17,017 nt of DNA from an uncultured Lachnospiraceae bacterium. GTDB taxonomy: Bacteria; Bacillota_A; Clostridia; Lachnospirales; Lachnospiraceae. Positions 1 through 6,912 of the stretch are shown here, one piece after another. The notes under the pieces are model-generated. The model was not told where the DNA came from and searched no databases. It saw nothing but the letters and a program-made list of their open reading frames with translations. Within the stretch, counting starts at the first letter, position 1. The number at the start of each line of letters is the position of its first letter. A program made the translations under genes and the position numbers. The stretch lies in the NCBI GenBank assembly GCA_910588595.1, contig CAJUQU010000058.1, forward strand, positions 1-17,017, given 5' to 3'.

Positions 1-7
1 CCGATCT
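1..7. other. Probable residual Illumina adapter at contig end
   Basis: The first seven bases read CCGATCT, identical to the last seven bases of the common Illumina adapter; on the minus strand the gene here runs into AGATCGG, the adapter start. Genomic sequence would then begin at position 8. The chance of this exact heptamer at a given end is about 1 in 16,000, but seven bases alone are not proof. Confidence 0.7.
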
Positions 8-255
8 CAGAGAATCCCTAGCCATATTACTATGATGAATAACGTGACTACAACCACGGACGCGTTCGTGCCCTCGATCTGCTCATCTAATTCCCGCTCC
101 TGATTTTCCAGTTCCTTCGCGCGTCTCTTCGCTTCTTTTTTCTGATTTTTCTGCTCCTGTTTGAACGCCTTCTGACTTGCTTTTAGCTGCTTGAGCTGCG
201 CCTCTGGTGCGTCAGGGTTCAATGCTTCGTCCTTACGTGCCATATCGATAACCAT
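7..255 (-). CDS. MotE/YlxF-like coiled-coil membrane protein, N-terminal part only
   Basis: This is a partial gene that follows fliJ, the position held by ylxF/motE in B. subtilis (known gene order), where a MotE-type protein assists the flagellar stator. The 82 visible residues begin with a highly charged Lys/Glu/Gln-rich coiled-coil stretch (about residues 17-62) and end in a hydrophobic run (about 65-82, VVVVTLFIIVIWLGIL), a likely single membrane segment. The apparent TGA stop at 7-9 uses a base of the suspected adapter remnant. Without it the last codon is an incomplete TGN, so the protein probably continues beyond the window. The start is uncertain: ATG at 255 is only 1 base from the AGAAAGG motif (257-263), while ATG at 243 (MARKDE...) is 13 bases away. 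The family assignment rests on position and layout, not on a catalytic motif. Confidence 0.6.
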   Translation of the reverse strand: MVIDMARKDEALNPDAPEAQLKQLKASQKAFKQEQKNQKKEAKRRAKELENQERELDEQIEGTNASVVVVTLFIIVIWLGIL

Positions 256-274
256 GCCTTTCTATTTTTTATCT

Positions 275-337
275 TAGAGCGTGTTTGAAAAATCATTCCT
301 GCCATCTGCATAAAGCCACTATAGCAAACACGCTATA
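275..337. repeat. Short element with imperfect terminal inverted repeats (copy 1)
   Basis: The 13-base ends tagagcgtgtttg (275-287) and caaacacgctata (325-337) are inverted copies with one mismatch and enclose a 63-base unit. The first 19 bases (275-293) recur exactly at 16964-16982. The right end also forms a perfect 7-bp hairpin (319-325 with 332-338, 6-base loop). It lies in the 114-base spacer between fliJ and the motE-like gene. It could be a MITE-like or other dispersed non-coding repeat. No coding sequence is seen in it. Confidence 0.6.
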
Positions 338-369
338 GGAGGTATTGGGGACTATCTTGGAATCATACA

Positions 370-840
370 CTATGTATTCCTCACGTTCTGTTCCTCCATC
401 AGCTTCTGTCCATATGTATATGAGGTAAGCTGGTCGATCTCTTTGCTCTCCGCAGCCAGTTCATCTTTCATAAACTCCTCAAATGCGTTCTCCTTGAGCT
501 TCTCATGCGCTTTTCGTTCCTGCATGAGCTCCTGCAATGCTGCCCTTGCCTTCTCAACTGCCTTCGCAGCGCGGGCGATCTCTCTCATCTGATCCGCAAT
601 GTATTCGTCCATCTTGAGAACTGCCATCTTATTTTCACGGATTTTGCGCACGTCTATCAACTCCATGCGCAGTTTCACACCCTCCTGCATGTAGTAAAAC
701 TTTCTCGCCTGAAGTTCATCGAGTTTCTTCTTCTCCGCATCGAGCCGCATGTTTGCTTCCGCAAACTCCTGCTTTGCCCTGTCCTCGAGTTTTTCTTTGA
801 TATCAAGAATCCCCTGCATCTTGTACCGGAAAACTGCCAT
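370..840 (-). CDS. fliJ: Flagellar export chaperone-like stalk protein FliJ
   Basis: FliJ is the small coiled-coil protein that sits in the FliI hexamer of the flagellar type III export apparatus and couples it to FlhA. The 156 residues are almost entirely charged heptad-like helix, with the family's opening (FRYKMQGILDIKEKLED, from residue 4) and its closing region rich in Glu/Lys (ERKAHEKLKENAFEEF and following). The usual family length is about 140-150. The ATG at 838-840 is preceded by AGGGTGG with a 7-base spacing. It follows fliI after an 87-base spacer that contains two hairpins, a larger gap than at most junctions of this operon. No signal peptide or membrane segment is present, as expected for a cytoplasmic export component. 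The assignment rests on sequence pattern and operon position together. Confidence 0.92.
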   Translation of the reverse strand: MAVFRYKMQGILDIKEKLEDRAKQEFAEANMRLDAEKKKLDELQARKFYYMQEGVKLRMELIDVRKIRENKMAVLKMDEYIADQMREIARAAKAVEKARAALQELMQERKAHEKLKENAFEEFMKDELAAESKEIDQLTSYTYGQKLMEEQNVRNT

Positions 841-873
841 TCAATTACCACCCTTTTTGCATTATTCCCGTCT

Positions 874-926
874 GCCCGCCTCAGCGGGCTCTCCATTCAG
901 GTTTTATAGCGTTCGACAAAGAACGC
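874..926 (-). other. Two tandem hairpins in the fliI-fliJ spacer
   Basis: Two perfect 6-bp stems occur: GCCCGC/GCGGGC at 874-879 and 884-889 (4-base loop), and GCGTTC/GAACGC at 909-914 and 921-926 (6-base loop). The second starts directly after the fliI stop codon. Neither is followed by a T-run on the minus strand, so they do not look like terminators. They may affect mRNA stability or set fliI:fliJ expression, which is inference. Confidence 0.5.
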
Positions 927-927
927 C

Positions 928-2250
928 TCACTCTGCAAACAATGCTTCCAACTGCTCCACGGACTCCTCAAAAGTAAACTTGGCATCTGTGTCCTGCAGC
1001 AGATATTCATTCACCTGATCGATCTTGTTGATCGCCCGATCAATATTGGGATTGCTCCCCCGCTTGTAGGCACCGATATTGATCAGATCCTCCGCCTCAT
1101 TGTAAGTCGCCATTATATTCTTTAATTTGCCTGCCGCAGCCTTGTGCTCTCCTGACGCCACCATTGACATGCATCGCGAGATACTCTGGAGCACGTCTAC
1201 TGCCGGATAGTGGTTTCTGTTGGCAAGTTTGCGTGTCAGCATGATATGGCCGTCGAGAATACTTCTCGCCGTATCCGTGATCGGCTCATTGAAATCTTCA
1301 CCTTCTACCAGAACAGTATACAAACCTGTGATCGACCCGTTTTCAGAACATCCGGCGCGCTCGAGGAGTTTGGGCATCTCCGAGTAAACACTGGGCGGAT
1401 ACCCTCTTGTCACAGGCGGCTCTCCTGTCGCCAGACCGATCTCCCGCTGTGCCATCGAAAAACGTGTGAGTGAGTCCATCATCAACAGGACATCTTTTCC
1501 CTGATCCCTGAAGTACTCCGCGATCGCTGTTGCCGTCTTTGCCGCTTTATTTCGCTCGAGAGCAGGTCTGTCAGAAGTCGCCACCACCACGATGGAGCGT
1601 CGCATCCCCTCCTCGCCAAGGTCACGCTCGATAAATTCTCTGACCTCTCGCCCGCGCTCTCCGATCAGGGCGATCACGTTGATATCTGCCTTCGTATTCC
1701 TTGCAAACATCCCCATGAGTGTCGATTTACCTACGCCGGAACCGGCAAAGATACCGATACGCTGTCCCTTTCCTACCGTGATCAGTCCATCCACCGCCTT
1801 TACGCCAAGCGGAAGCACTTCGCTGATGATCGTCCTGCTCATCGGATCAGGCGGTGCCGCTTCGAGCGGATAGCGTTTCACCGTTGACGGTTCCGGCACA
1901 TATCCGTCGATACATCTGCCCAGTCCGTCCAGCGTCTTTCCCAACAGACTCTCACCAACCGACACACTGAGTGGATAATTCATATTCTCGACGATACAGC
2001 CAAGTCCTATGCCCTCTGTATCCTCATAGGGCATGAGCAGTGTCCTCTTGTCCTTGAAGCCGACCACCTCTGCAAGAATCCCATGCACCTTCTCGGAATC
2101 AGTGTAGATCTTACACATATCGCCGAGCTTTGCGTCCGGTCCCGACGACTCGATCGTCAGCCCTACCACATTCTCCACCTTACCAAGCTTTTTAAAAAAA
2201 CTTTTATTTAAAACTGTCTGATATTTCTGAAAGGAAATACAAGTTTCCAT
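928..2250 (-). CDS. fliI: Flagellum-specific ATPase FliI
   Basis: FliI is the cytoplasmic ATPase of the flagellar type III export apparatus. It forms a hexamer with FliJ in the centre and is held by FliH. The 440 residues match the usual length. Visible motifs are the Walker A loop GSGVGKST (residues 170-177), GERGREV (198-204), the Walker B region VLLMMDSLTR (254-263), and the F-/V-type ATPase alpha/beta signature PAVDVLQSIS (349-358). The sequence from PPVTRGYPPSVYSEMPKLLERAG (280-300 region) is typical of FliI/YscN rather than F1 ATPase. The ATG at 2250 lies 12 bases from AAAAGGGG (2263-2270), slightly long spacing, and no better in-frame start is present upstream. It is separated from fliH by 26 bases, with fliJ following, the canonical fliH-fliI-fliJ module. 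Confidence 0.97.
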   Translation of the reverse strand: METCISFQKYQTVLNKSFFKKLGKVENVVGLTIESSGPDAKLGDMCKIYTDSEKVHGILAEVVGFKDKRTLLMPYEDTEGIGLGCIVENMNYPLSVSVGESLLGKTLDGLGRCIDGYVPEPSTVKRYPLEAAPPDPMSRTIISEVLPLGVKAVDGLITVGKGQRIGIFAGSGVGKSTLMGMFARNTKADINVIALIGERGREVREFIERDLGEEGMRRSIVVVATSDRPALERNKAAKTATAIAEYFRDQGKDVLLMMDSLTRFSMAQREIGLATGEPPVTRGYPPSVYSEMPKLLERAGCSENGSITGLYTVLVEGEDFNEPITDTARSILDGHIMLTRKLANRNHYPAVDVLQSISRCMSMVASGEHKAAAGKLKNIMATYNEAEDLINIGAYKRGSNPNIDRAINKIDQVNEYLLQDTDAKFTFEESVEQLEALFAE

Positions 2251-2276
2251 CTTACTATTTACAACCCCTTTTATGG

Positions 2277-3200
2277 TTACGGTTCATATGACAGGAGTCT
2301 CAACTCCTCATTCAGCGCTTCGAGCTGTGTCCCCAGACTGCAGTCAAATACGCCATTTCCAGTCTCTATCATGCACTCATTTTTTCCAAGTGTCACGTCC
2401 TCGAGGAGTTCTACATTATCAAGCGCTATATTCGTACCCTTGATCAGCTCCCGCTTCTGCATACTCGCAAAAGGATAATCCTCCTTTGACACATGAATCA
2501 GATAAGTGCTGCCAGTCTCAATGTTTCTCATCGTATTCTGTATCAGATATACGATGAGTTCCCTTGAATTTTTAAGACTCACATGGAAAATGTGCTCGTA
2601 TATCCCGGTCAGCGTATCGATGAATATCGGCTCGAGTTCTTTGATCTTGCGCTGGTATTCATCCTCCAGGGCTGCCACCATCTGCTCAACCTCAGCCTGT
2701 GCCTGTTCTCTCTCCTCTGCCACACTGTTCAGCCCATCCTGATGTCCCTGTGCAAAACCATCATTCTGACCCTGCTCAAAACCTTCCTGATAACCCTGAC
2801 TCCTGGCTTCCTCAAGCATCTGGATCTTGGTCTGTTCTATCTCAGCAATCGCCTCATCACGCATCTGCTCGATCTGAGCCTGCGTTTCAGCGATCAAATC
2901 CTCCTGCATCTGCACAGCCTGCTGTGTAGGAACAGCCTCCTCTGACTGCATCGCATCGTCAAATCCCTGTTCCTCACCGACTAAATTTCCTTCCCCGTCA
3001 CGGATCAGCTGTGACACCTCGACTGCACTGATACCCTGTGTGAAACCCTCCGCAAAATCCGGCTCCTCACCGCACTGCACAGCAAGCTCCATCGCCAGTT
3101 CCTTGAGCCTTGCCTCAGCTCTTGCATTGGAATCTATGATCCTTGTATTGGCTGGGTCTACCACGACCCAGCCTGATTTTAAGATACCACCATTAGACAA
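2277..3200 (-). CDS. fliH: Flagellar assembly protein FliH (TTG start)
   Basis: FliH is the regulator and peripheral stalk of the export ATPase FliI; it tethers FliI to the C ring. I choose the TTG at 3198-3200: GGAGGTGA (3209-3216) precedes it by 8 bases, and the resulting N-terminus (MSNGGILKSGWVVVDP...) looks like the FliH opening. An ATG at 3251 would add 17 residues encoded inside fliG and has no such site. The 307-residue protein has a Gln/Glu-rich coiled coil (about 90-190). Within it is the hallmark GxxxG repeat with glycines at 136, 140, 144, 148 and 152. A C-terminal FliH/YscL-like domain follows (about 190-307). The start overlaps the fliG stop by 8 bases, suggesting translational coupling. 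FliH sequences diverge strongly, so the call also leans on position between fliG and fliI. Confidence 0.93.
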   Translation of the reverse strand: MSNGGILKSGWVVVDPANTRIIDSNARAEARLKELAMELAVQCGEEPDFAEGFTQGISAVEVSQLIRDGEGNLVGEEQGFDDAMQSEEAVPTQQAVQMQEDLIAETQAQIEQMRDEAIAEIEQTKIQMLEEARSQGYQEGFEQGQNDGFAQGHQDGLNSVAEEREQAQAEVEQMVAALEDEYQRKIKELEPIFIDTLTGIYEHIFHVSLKNSRELIVYLIQNTMRNIETGSTYLIHVSKEDYPFASMQKRELIKGTNIALDNVELLEDVTLGKNECMIETGNGVFDCSLGTQLEALNEELRLLSYEP

Positions 3201-4200
3201 CGATCTCGTCACCTCCGCCTCTAGAAATAACGATCTCTCCGGAATCCTCAAGCTTTCTTATGATATTGACGATCTTCTGCTGTGCTTCCTCAACATCCTT
3301 CATTCTGACAGGTCCCATAAACTCCATGTCCTCCCTGATCATCTCAGCCAGACGCTTCGACATGTTGCTAAAGATCGCGTTCTGCACTTCCTCTGTCGAA
3401 CCTTTACATGCGATCGCAAGATCGTTGTTGTCGACATCCCTAAGCACACGCTGTATCGCACGGTCGTCGAGAAGCAGGATATCCTCGAATACAAACATCT
3501 TCTTTCTGATCTCGTCCGCGAGCTCCGGCTCTTCCACTTCGAGTGTCTCCATGATATGTTTCTCTGTTCCTCTGTCTACTGTATTTAAGATCTCTACCAC
3601 TGCGTCCACGCCGCCAATGATCGTGTAGTCCTGATTTACCAGGGAAGAAAGCTTTGACTCCAGCACGCGCTCCACTTCCTTGATGACATCGGGACTTGTT
3701 CGGTCCATCGTCGCGATACGTCGCGCCACTTCTGCCTGTTTCTCAGGCACCAGTGCTCCGAGAATCGTAGCCGCCTGCCCCGCTGACAGATAGGACAGTA
3801 TCAGTGCGATCGTCTGTGGATGCTCATCCTGTATAAAGTTCAACAGCTGCGACGCGTCGGTCTTCTTCACAAACTCGAACGGTTTTACCTGCAGTGACGC
3901 TGTCAGCTTTCCGATGACATCCATCGCCTTGTCTGCGCCGAGCGCCTTCTCCAGAAGTTCCTTCGCATATCCGATACCACCCTCTGCGATATACTGCTGC
4001 GCCAGGCACACCTCGTAGAACTCGTTGATAACTTTCTCCTTTACCTGTGGTGTAACACTCTTGGTATTCGCGATCTCAAGTGTCAGGTCCTCGATCTCTT
4101 CTTCCTTTAAATGTTTAAATATCAGGGAAGATTTCTCAGGTCCGAGGGCAATCAGTAAGATTGCCGCCTTCTGTATTCCCTTTAACTCTTCACTAGCCAT
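3193..4200 (-). CDS. fliG: Flagellar motor switch protein FliG
   Basis: FliG is the C-ring rotor protein. It binds FliF at the MS ring and provides the charged surface on which the MotA stator pushes. The 335 residues are the normal length. Recognisable parts are the N-terminal FliF-binding domain (LKGIQKAAILLIALGPE, residues 6-22), the middle-domain EHPQT motif (126-130) followed by IALILSYL, and the C-terminal torque domain with its charged FEDILLLDDRAIQRVLRDVD helix (238-257). The C-terminus is an unusual RGGGDEIVV (327-335) whose glycine codons form the ribosome binding site of fliH. The ATG at 4200 is preceded by GGGGGT with 8-base spacing, itself built from the last Trp-Gly codons and stop of fliF, only 6 bases away. 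The junctions suggest coupled translation of fliF, fliG and fliH. Confidence 0.98.
   Translation of the reverse strand: MASEELKGIQKAAILLIALGPEKSSLIFKHLKEEEIEDLTLEIANTKSVTPQVKEKVINEFYEVCLAQQYIAEGGIGYAKELLEKALGADKAMDVIGKLTASLQVKPFEFVKKTDASQLLNFIQDEHPQTIALILSYLSAGQAATILGALVPEKQAEVARRIATMDRTSPDVIKEVERVLESKLSSLVNQDYTIIGGVDAVVEILNTVDRGTEKHIMETLEVEEPELADEIRKKMFVFEDILLLDDRAIQRVLRDVDNNDLAIACKGSTEEVQNAIFSNMSKRLAEMIREDMEFMGPVRMKDVEEAQQKIVNIIRKLEDSGEIVISRGGGDEIVV
3209..3216 (-). promoter_or_regulatory. fliH ribosome binding site inside fliG coding sequence
   Basis: GGAGGTGA (minus strand) lies 8 bases before the TTG at 3200. It is formed by codons GGC GGA GGT GAC for the Gly-Gly-Gly-Asp tail of FliG. 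It decides the fliH start, because neither the in-frame ATG at 3251 nor the GTG at 3212 has a comparable site. Confidence 0.8.
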
Positions 4201-4206
4201 TACAAG

Positions 4207-5820
4207 TTACCCCCAGTCCTCATCAAGCCAATTTCGCAAGAGTGTAGCCACCGCTTCCGGATTTTCCTCGACAAAGTTTTCTATCAGTTTTCTAGCTTCG
4301 GACTTCTGCTCTGTCTCGATGCCCTCCAGCTCGTCAATGTTTGACTGCAGCAAGTCTTCCACTGCAAGTTCTTCCTCCTCCTCGACTTCCTTCTTGGTTC
4401 TCAGACTCATGAGGACCACGAATGCAAGGAGTGTCAGAATGATGACGATCAGCACGATCTGTACGATATCTTTGAGTTCTACTGTAGACTGGATCTCATC
4501 GATGAACTGAACCTCTTCGTATGCCACAAGACTTATGTTCCTTGTCGGAATACCAGTCGCATTTGCCACCATGCTGACAAGATCCTCATCTACTTCAAGC
4601 TTGATCCTCTCGTTGTTGGCAAGCTTATACTCCTCCCATGAGATCCCCTCCAGAAATCCCTGAAGTCTCACATCCTGCTCTCTTACCACACGATATCTTA
4701 CTGCCGCTACCGACACGGAACTATCGTTGTATATAACTGTTCCTGTAGCTGCTGTTGTCTTGATGATCTCCTCATTGGGAAGATAGTCACTCCTTCTCTC
4801 GTATGTACTGCTGTTTGTACCTGCTGACTCATTGATCATATAATCTTGCTCTGAGTTTGAATCTGTTCCAGGCACTCCACCCAGACCATCTGTAGCAGTT
4901 GACTGAAATACTTCCTCGTGTGAAAGCAGTCCCTGATCATGCTCGTCATCCGGTGTGGAATAATTGTGCTGTGTGATCTCCTTCTGAGAGAAATCCATTG
5001 AAATATTGGCTGCAACTTCGATCTGATTGAACTCATTTGTACCGAAGAGCACCTGTCTTACTTCGTTCTTGATCATGCTCTCTGCTTCCTGCTTGAGCAT
5101 CATCATGTTATCAGCTTTCTCGATCGTGGAGTAAGCCTGCTCGACCGGGAACCACATCTTTCCGCTCACATCTGTGATCGTCACATTGTCCGTGGTATCA
5201 TTGCCCAGCGCTGTCGCGATATATCTCGCGATCGCTGCTGCGTTCTCCTCGTCAAAGGCTGCCCCCTCTTTGATCTCCAGGATAACACCTGCATAGGTCT
5301 CCCGGTTCTGCGCGATGAGTGTGCCGTTATCATCCGGAATAGTCAACTGGCAGGTCGCCGTCTTGATCGCTGTCATGCTCTTGATATCGTCCTCCATTTG
5401 AGACTCGATAAAAAGTTTATACCGCTTCTGCTTATCGGCCTCTGTCGTAGAAAAACTTCCGTTCAGCACGTCATCGATCGTGTATCCTGCTGTCGGTATA
5501 TTGTTTGAGCCAAGCAGGAAGTTCGCATCCGCCTCCTGTGATTCGAGTACTTCAAAGTGCAGACCATCTGATGACACATTGTACTTAATGTCTGCACCCT
5601 CGAGCAGATCCCTCACAGCCGCGCCTTCCTTGGTGGACTCGCAATTTGCGATATTGACATATTTTTTTTGCGTGAGCACTGCCACCAGTATTGCAATGGC
5701 AAGCAGAATCACTACTCCAATTCCAATGATCAATGTTTTCTGCTTTGGCTGGAATTTATTCCACCATTCTTTTAACCGCTCCAATAGCTTTTTCCCAAAA
5801 TCCAATACCTTGTCAACCAT
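4207..5820 (-). CDS. fliF: Flagellar MS-ring protein FliF
   Basis: FliF builds the membrane-embedded MS ring on which the rotor and export gate are assembled. The 537 residues show a first membrane helix (about 29-50), then a long extracytoplasmic YscJ/FliF ring-building region. A low-complexity Ser/Thr/Asn/Asp loop follows (about 285-345), then the second ring domain, a second membrane helix (about 452-473) and an acidic cytoplasmic tail. The final helix (EARKLIENFVEENPEAVATL, 508-527, then LLRNWLDEDWG) is the FliG-binding end. The ATG at 5820 is preceded by AAGGAGA at 7 bases. The upstream spacer to fliE contains a 14-base tandem duplication. The protein acts directly with its neighbours FliE (rod adaptor) and FliG (switch). 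Confidence 0.98.
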   Translation of the reverse strand: MVDKVLDFGKKLLERLKEWWNKFQPKQKTLIIGIGVVILLAIAILVAVLTQKKYVNIANCESTKEGAAVRDLLEGADIKYNVSSDGLHFEVLESQEADANFLLGSNNIPTAGYTIDDVLNGSFSTTEADKQKRYKLFIESQMEDDIKSMTAIKTATCQLTIPDDNGTLIAQNRETYAGVILEIKEGAAFDEENAAAIARYIATALGNDTTDNVTITDVSGKMWFPVEQAYSTIEKADNMMMLKQEAESMIKNEVRQVLFGTNEFNQIEVAANISMDFSQKEITQHNYSTPDDEHDQGLLSHEEVFQSTATDGLGGVPGTDSNSEQDYMINESAGTNSSTYERRSDYLPNEEIIKTTAATGTVIYNDSSVSVAAVRYRVVREQDVRLQGFLEGISWEEYKLANNERIKLEVDEDLVSMVANATGIPTRNISLVAYEEVQFIDEIQSTVELKDIVQIVLIVIILTLLAFVVLMSLRTKKEVEEEEELAVEDLLQSNIDELEGIETEQKSEARKLIENFVEENPEAVATLLRNWLDEDWG

Positions 5821-5849
5821 TTCAGTGTCTCCTTCTCCCTAAATTCCCC

Positions 5850-5877
5850 TGTAATCCTTTACATGTAATCCTTTACA
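5850..5877. repeat. Perfect tandem duplication of a 14-base palindromic unit
   Basis: The unit tgtaatcctttaca occurs twice back to back (5850-5863 and 5864-5877). Each unit has 5-base inverted arms (tgtaa/ttaca) around a 4-base centre, and the junction makes ttacatgtaa, another palindrome. It lies in the 61-base spacer between the end of fliE and the fliF ribosome binding site. Confidence 0.85.
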
Positions 5878-5887
5878 TCGGGTTCCC

Positions 5888-6226
5888 TTAAATCTGTATC
5901 TGCATAATCTCCTTATATGCTTCAAGGAGCTTGTCTCTGAGTGCGATCGTGTAGTTGAGCGCTGTCTGCGCTTTGCCCACCGCAATCGTAAGGTCGTGAG
6001 TATTCTCTGAGATGCCCATCATCCACTTCATTTCCTCATTCTCCTTTGTTGAGAGCAAATCATTTGTACTATTAATATTTCCTACCGCCGCGTCGAGGAT
6101 CGAACTGAACAGATCTCCGTTCCTCTGCCCTTCGCTGCCTGTATTTGCGTCATACAGACTTTTCCTTACTGCGTCCGATTTTACGTTATATAAACTATTA
6201 ATATCGTTTGCTGCTGTTATTGTCAT
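5888..6226 (-). CDS. fliE: Flagellar hook-basal body adaptor FliE
   Basis: FliE joins the MS ring (FliF) to the proximal rod (FlgB/FlgC) and is exported early. I use ATG at 6224-6226 (MTITAANDINSLYNVKSD..., 112 residues; family about 100-110) because AGGGGGA precedes it at about 6 bases. A GTG at 6250 in frame would add 8 residues but lacks a good site. The C-terminal half carries the typical FliE pattern: a helix around KENEEMKWMMGISENTHDLT, then IAVGKAQTALNYTIALRDKLLEAYKEIMQIQI at the very end. No signal peptide is visible, in line with type III export. The gene follows flgC after an unusually long 179-base spacer with strong secondary structure and precedes fliF by 67 bases. Confidence 0.95.
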   Translation of the reverse strand: MTITAANDINSLYNVKSDAVRKSLYDANTGSEGQRNGDLFSSILDAAVGNINSTNDLLSTKENEEMKWMMGISENTHDLTIAVGKAQTALNYTIALRDKLLEAYKEIMQIQI

Positions 6227-6294
6227 TGATCTTCCCCCTATACTCTCCACAATAATTCCTTATAAATCCTCTTCAACCCTTATATCTTAACAAT

Positions 6295-6362
6295 CGGGTA
6301 GGGGAATGATCTTCTCCCCTACTCGCGCACCGGATACCCGTCAGCGAACCGATTTATCGGTT
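6295..6362 (-). promoter_or_regulatory. Structured spacer between flgC and fliE with a SigD-like -10
   Basis: Within the 179-base flgC-fliE spacer are two hairpins. GTAGGGGA/TCCCCTAC (6298-6305 with 6315-6322) extends to 11 pairs with one G-T (6295-6325) around a 9-base loop. AACCGA/TCGGTT (6347-6352 with 6357-6362) has a 4-base loop. The second contains ACCGATAA on the minus strand (6354-6361), 7 of 8 bases of the flagellar SigD/sigma-28 -10 consensus GCCGATAA, but the -35 (TAAA) is poor. No T-run follows either hairpin. The element could be an internal promoter, an mRNA-processing site or both; function is not established. Confidence 0.4.
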
Positions 6363-6405
6363 TGATGACATTCTTCCTCTGGGTGCCAGTGTGCATAAAA
6401 ACCAG

Positions 6406-6900
6406 TTAGAAATTCATTTCTAATCCTTTGTTTGCCATCGCTTTTGTCGCCTCAAATGCTGCCTGATTTGCCTCATATCCCCGGCTTGCATCGATCATGT
6501 TTGTCATTTCTGTAATGACATTTACATTTGGATAATGTACATATCCATTCTCATCTGCGTCCGGATGTTCCGGATCATATGTCATCACTTCCTCTGTCCA
6601 TGTATCCTCGTACAATCCCCCCACTTTGACGCCTGTTCCCGGACTTGTCAGTCTGGCGGAGTTCGTACATCCAAGCGGTCTGCCGGTCAGATTGCTGAAT
6701 GCCGTGTCAAGCATATGCGAGAACGTCCTGTTTTTTGCGTCCGTCTTCTCCTGAAAAGTGACAACTTTCCTCACATACGGCGTCCCATCCTCAGTTCTGG
6801 TCGTATGTGCATTTGCCATATTCTGCGAAATAATATCCATGCGGTACTGTTCTGCTGACATTCCCGACGCACTGATATCAAATGAATCAAATATTCCCAT
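6406..6900 (-). CDS. flgC: Flagellar proximal rod protein FlgC
   Basis: FlgC is a proximal rod subunit exported through the flagellar type III system. The 164 residues are slightly longer than common FlgC proteins. The N-terminus has the rod/hook signature (FDISASGMSAEQYRMDIIS, then QNMANAHTTRTEDGTPYVRK), and the C-terminus has the matching NVNVITEMTNMIDASRGYEA region and coiled-coil end. These terminal helices pack in the rod core. The ATG at 6900 is preceded by AGGAGG with 8-base spacing, and the gene begins 12 bases after flgB, so the two are clearly co-transcribed. It lies between flgB and the long spacer ahead of fliE. Confidence 0.97.
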   Translation of the reverse strand: MGIFDSFDISASGMSAEQYRMDIISQNMANAHTTRTEDGTPYVRKVVTFQEKTDAKNRTFSHMLDTAFSNLTGRPLGCTNSARLTSPGTGVKVGGLYEDTWTEEVMTYDPEHPDADENGYVHYPNVNVITEMTNMIDASRGYEANQAAFEATKAMANKGLEMNF

Positions 6901-6912
6901 CTAACACTCCTC

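Noticed and set aside
6227..6250. Longer fliE starting at GTG 6250
   Set aside because: AGGGGGA lies at proper spacing before ATG 6226, and the extra residues are encoded over that site.
6295..6325. Intrinsic terminator between flgC and fliE
   Set aside because: The stem is strong, but the minus strand continues with mixed sequence rather than a T-run, and fliE and later genes are expected on the same transcript.
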